Below, piece after piece: positions 4,509-5,298 of a DNA stretch of 5,298 nt; position 1 is the first letter of the stretch, and every line of letters begins with the position of its first letter. This DNA comes from an uncultured Rothia sp. (GTDB taxonomy: Bacteria; Actinomycetota; Actinomycetes; Actinomycetales; Micrococcaceae). The DNA lies in contig CALGXU010000280.1 in assembly GCA_937935205.1 (NCBI GenBank), positions 1-5,298 of the forward strand. The letters are read 5' to 3'. A program made the position numbers and the translations under genes. The notes beneath the pieces are model-generated. The model was not told the origin of the DNA. It was given only the letters and a program-made list of their open reading frames with translations, and ran no database searches.

Positions 4509-5141
4509 ATGACCCGCATCCTTGTCATCGACAACTACGACAGCTTCGTCTTCACCCTCGTCGGCTACATCCAGCAGCTCGGCGCTGAAACCACCGTCAT
4601 CCGTAACGACGAATACGACCTCGACGCCGTCATCAAGCTCGCCGAAGAACACGACGGCGTGCTCGTCTCCCCGGGCCCCGGCGCCCCCGCAGAAGCCGGC
4701 GTCATCATTGACACCATCCGTTGGGCAGCCGAAGCGAAGAAGCCTCTACTGGGCGTATGCCTCGGCCACCAGGCCATCGCGGAGGCATTCGGTGGCACCG
4801 TCACCCACGCCCCCGAACTTATGCACGGCAAGACCTCCCGCCTCGTGCACGAGAACGTCTCCGTGTTCAAGGACGTGCCCAGCCCCTTCACCGCGACCCG
4901 CTACCACTCCCTGGCAGTCGTACCCGAAACCATGCCCGATGTCCTGGAAACCACCTCCACCACCGACAACGGCATCATCATGGGCCTGCGCCACCGCGAA
5001 GCCCCCATGCACGGTGTGCAGTTCCACCCCGAATCGGTCCTGACCGAAAGCGGATACCTCATGCTCGGCAACTGGCTCGAAGAAACCGGCCTGCAGGGAG
5101 CCGCAGAGCGCGCTAAGAGCCTCTCGCCCCTCATGGCTTAG
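4509..5141 (+). CDS. pabA: Aminodeoxychorismate/anthranilate synthase component II (glutamine amidotransferase)
   Basis: This 210-residue class I glutamine amidotransferase hydrolyses glutamine and passes ammonia to a chorismate-using partner: PabB for p-aminobenzoate/folate, or TrpE for tryptophan. It starts with the family's ILVIDNYDSFVFTLVGYI (4-21), has the oxyanion-loop SPGPG (54-58), the nucleophile elbow GVCLGHQ with Cys84, and the His173-Glu175 dyad in QFHPES. The conserved MHGKTS and RYHSL segments are also present. The length is normal and the triad is complete. ATG 4509 has SD AAGGA (4498-4502), 6 bases away. It is the last gene of the sortase operon. The M. tuberculosis orthologue at this position is called trpG. 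No pabB, trpE or other pathway gene is in the window, so pabA versus trpG, or a shared subunit for both, cannot be settled here. Confidence 0.94.
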   Translation: MTRILVIDNYDSFVFTLVGYIQQLGAETTVIRNDEYDLDAVIKLAEEHDGVLVSPGPGAPAEAGVIIDTIRWAAEAKKPLLGVCLGHQAIAEAFGGTVTHAPELMHGKTSRLVHENVSVFKDVPSPFTATRYHSLAVVPETMPDVLETTSTTDNGIIMGLRHREAPMHGVQFHPESVLTESGYLMLGNWLEETGLQGAAERAKSLSPLMA

Positions 5142-5172
5142 TAACTTAGCCATAGACGCCCTCAACGGCTTA

Positions 5173-5226
5173 TATCGCCTCCAGAAGCCCCGTAGCAGAC
5201 ACGCTACAGGGAAACTGGAGGCGATA
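5173..5226. terminator. Two-tier hairpin terminator after pabA
   Basis: TATCGCCTCCAG (5173-5184) and CTGGAGGCGATA (5215-5226) form a perfect 12-bp outer stem. Inside, CCC (5188-5190)/GGG (5209-5211) and GTAGC (5192-5196)/GCTAC (5203-5207) continue the pairing around a 6-base loop, with one C/A mismatch and a small internal loop. It starts 32 bases after the pabA stop. The plus strand then reads ACTTTACC, only a minimal T-run. A smaller 6-bp inverted repeat, ATGGCT/AGCCAT (5133-5138, 5148-5153), straddles the pabA stop. This is the probable operon end. Confidence 0.75.
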
Positions 5227-5272
5227 ACTTTACCCCCGCACACCTCCTAGCCGGAACCTGGGTACACAAGAA

Positions 5273-5298
5273 GGGGCGGCGCCCCACACCGTTTGGTG
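5273..5298. terminator. Left arm and loop of a GC-rich terminator cut by the window end
   Basis: GGGGCGGCGCCCC (5273-5285) is followed by ACACC, loop GTTT (5291-5294) and GGTG (5295-5298), which pairs with CACC (5287-5290). The paired arm is cut off by the window edge; continued pairing would need T then GGGGC next. On the minus strand the arm is followed by TTCTTGTGT, a modest T-tract, so it may end a convergent minus-strand gene lying to the right. This is probably pknB, which occupies that place in related genomes. Confidence 0.5.

Noticed and set aside
3483..4652. 389-residue open frame on the minus strand across the sortase and small gene
   Set aside because: It is antisense to a sortase with a complete catalytic triad. 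Its Gly/Val/Asp-rich composition is what C-ending codons give when read backwards, and it has no SD or domain.
4746..5243. 165-residue minus-strand frame over pabA and its terminator
   Set aside because: It is a shadow of the pabA codons, and its start lies beyond the hairpin. It is not the expected convergent kinase gene, which shows no recognisable residues here.
1..5298. CRISPR array, insertion sequence, tRNA or rRNA
   Set aside because: I saw no regularly spaced long repeats, transposase-like frame, terminal inverted repeats with target duplication, or cloverleaf on either strand.

Overview
The window looks like a piece of a moderately high-GC actinobacterial chromosome, most plausibly Micrococcales and perhaps Rothia or a close relative. 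The basis is the strong preference for C-ending codons (ATC, CTC, ACC, GCC) in most genes and the order crgA (minus) / class E sortase / small membrane protein / pabA-trpG. That order belongs to the conserved actinobacterial region near the replication origin, which usually continues into pknB on the opposite strand. The genus is an inference; the actinobacterial assignment is firm.

Left part (1-2993): the 3' end of an unrecognised gene (to 158) converges on a LysE-type amino-acid exporter on the minus strand (199-831). The exporter is divergent from a LysG/ArgP-type LysR regulator on the plus strand (1044-1961), across a 212-bp shared regulatory region. This is the classic lysE-lysG arrangement, in which the regulator senses intracellular basic amino acids and switches on the exporter. 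Fifteen bases after the regulator, and probably in its operon, comes a 10-TM-type transporter of the BASS/ACR3 superfamily (1977-2993). Its first half has codon use clearly unlike its second half and its neighbours. A strong 11-bp stem hairpin (3019-3054) closes this operon and the convergent crgA.

Right part (3064-5298): crgA (minus, 3091-3405) encodes the two-TM divisome protein. Divergent from it is a tight three-gene plus-strand operon: class E sortase (3564-4313), a 53-residue single-pass membrane protein (4332-4493), and the glutamine amidotransferase component of aminodeoxychorismate/anthranilate synthase (4509-5141). The gaps are 18 and 15 bases, and each gene has its own Shine-Dalgarno. 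After it lies a long two-tier hairpin (5173-5226). The window ends inside what looks like the left arm and loop of a second GC-rich terminator, probably serving a convergent gene just outside.

Nothing here demands a wholly new system. The points most worth a second look are the BASS transporter placed under a LysG-type regulator, the mosaic codon use inside that transporter gene, the probably leaderless lysG start overlapped by a LysR-type dyad, and the small membrane protein locked between sortase and pabA.
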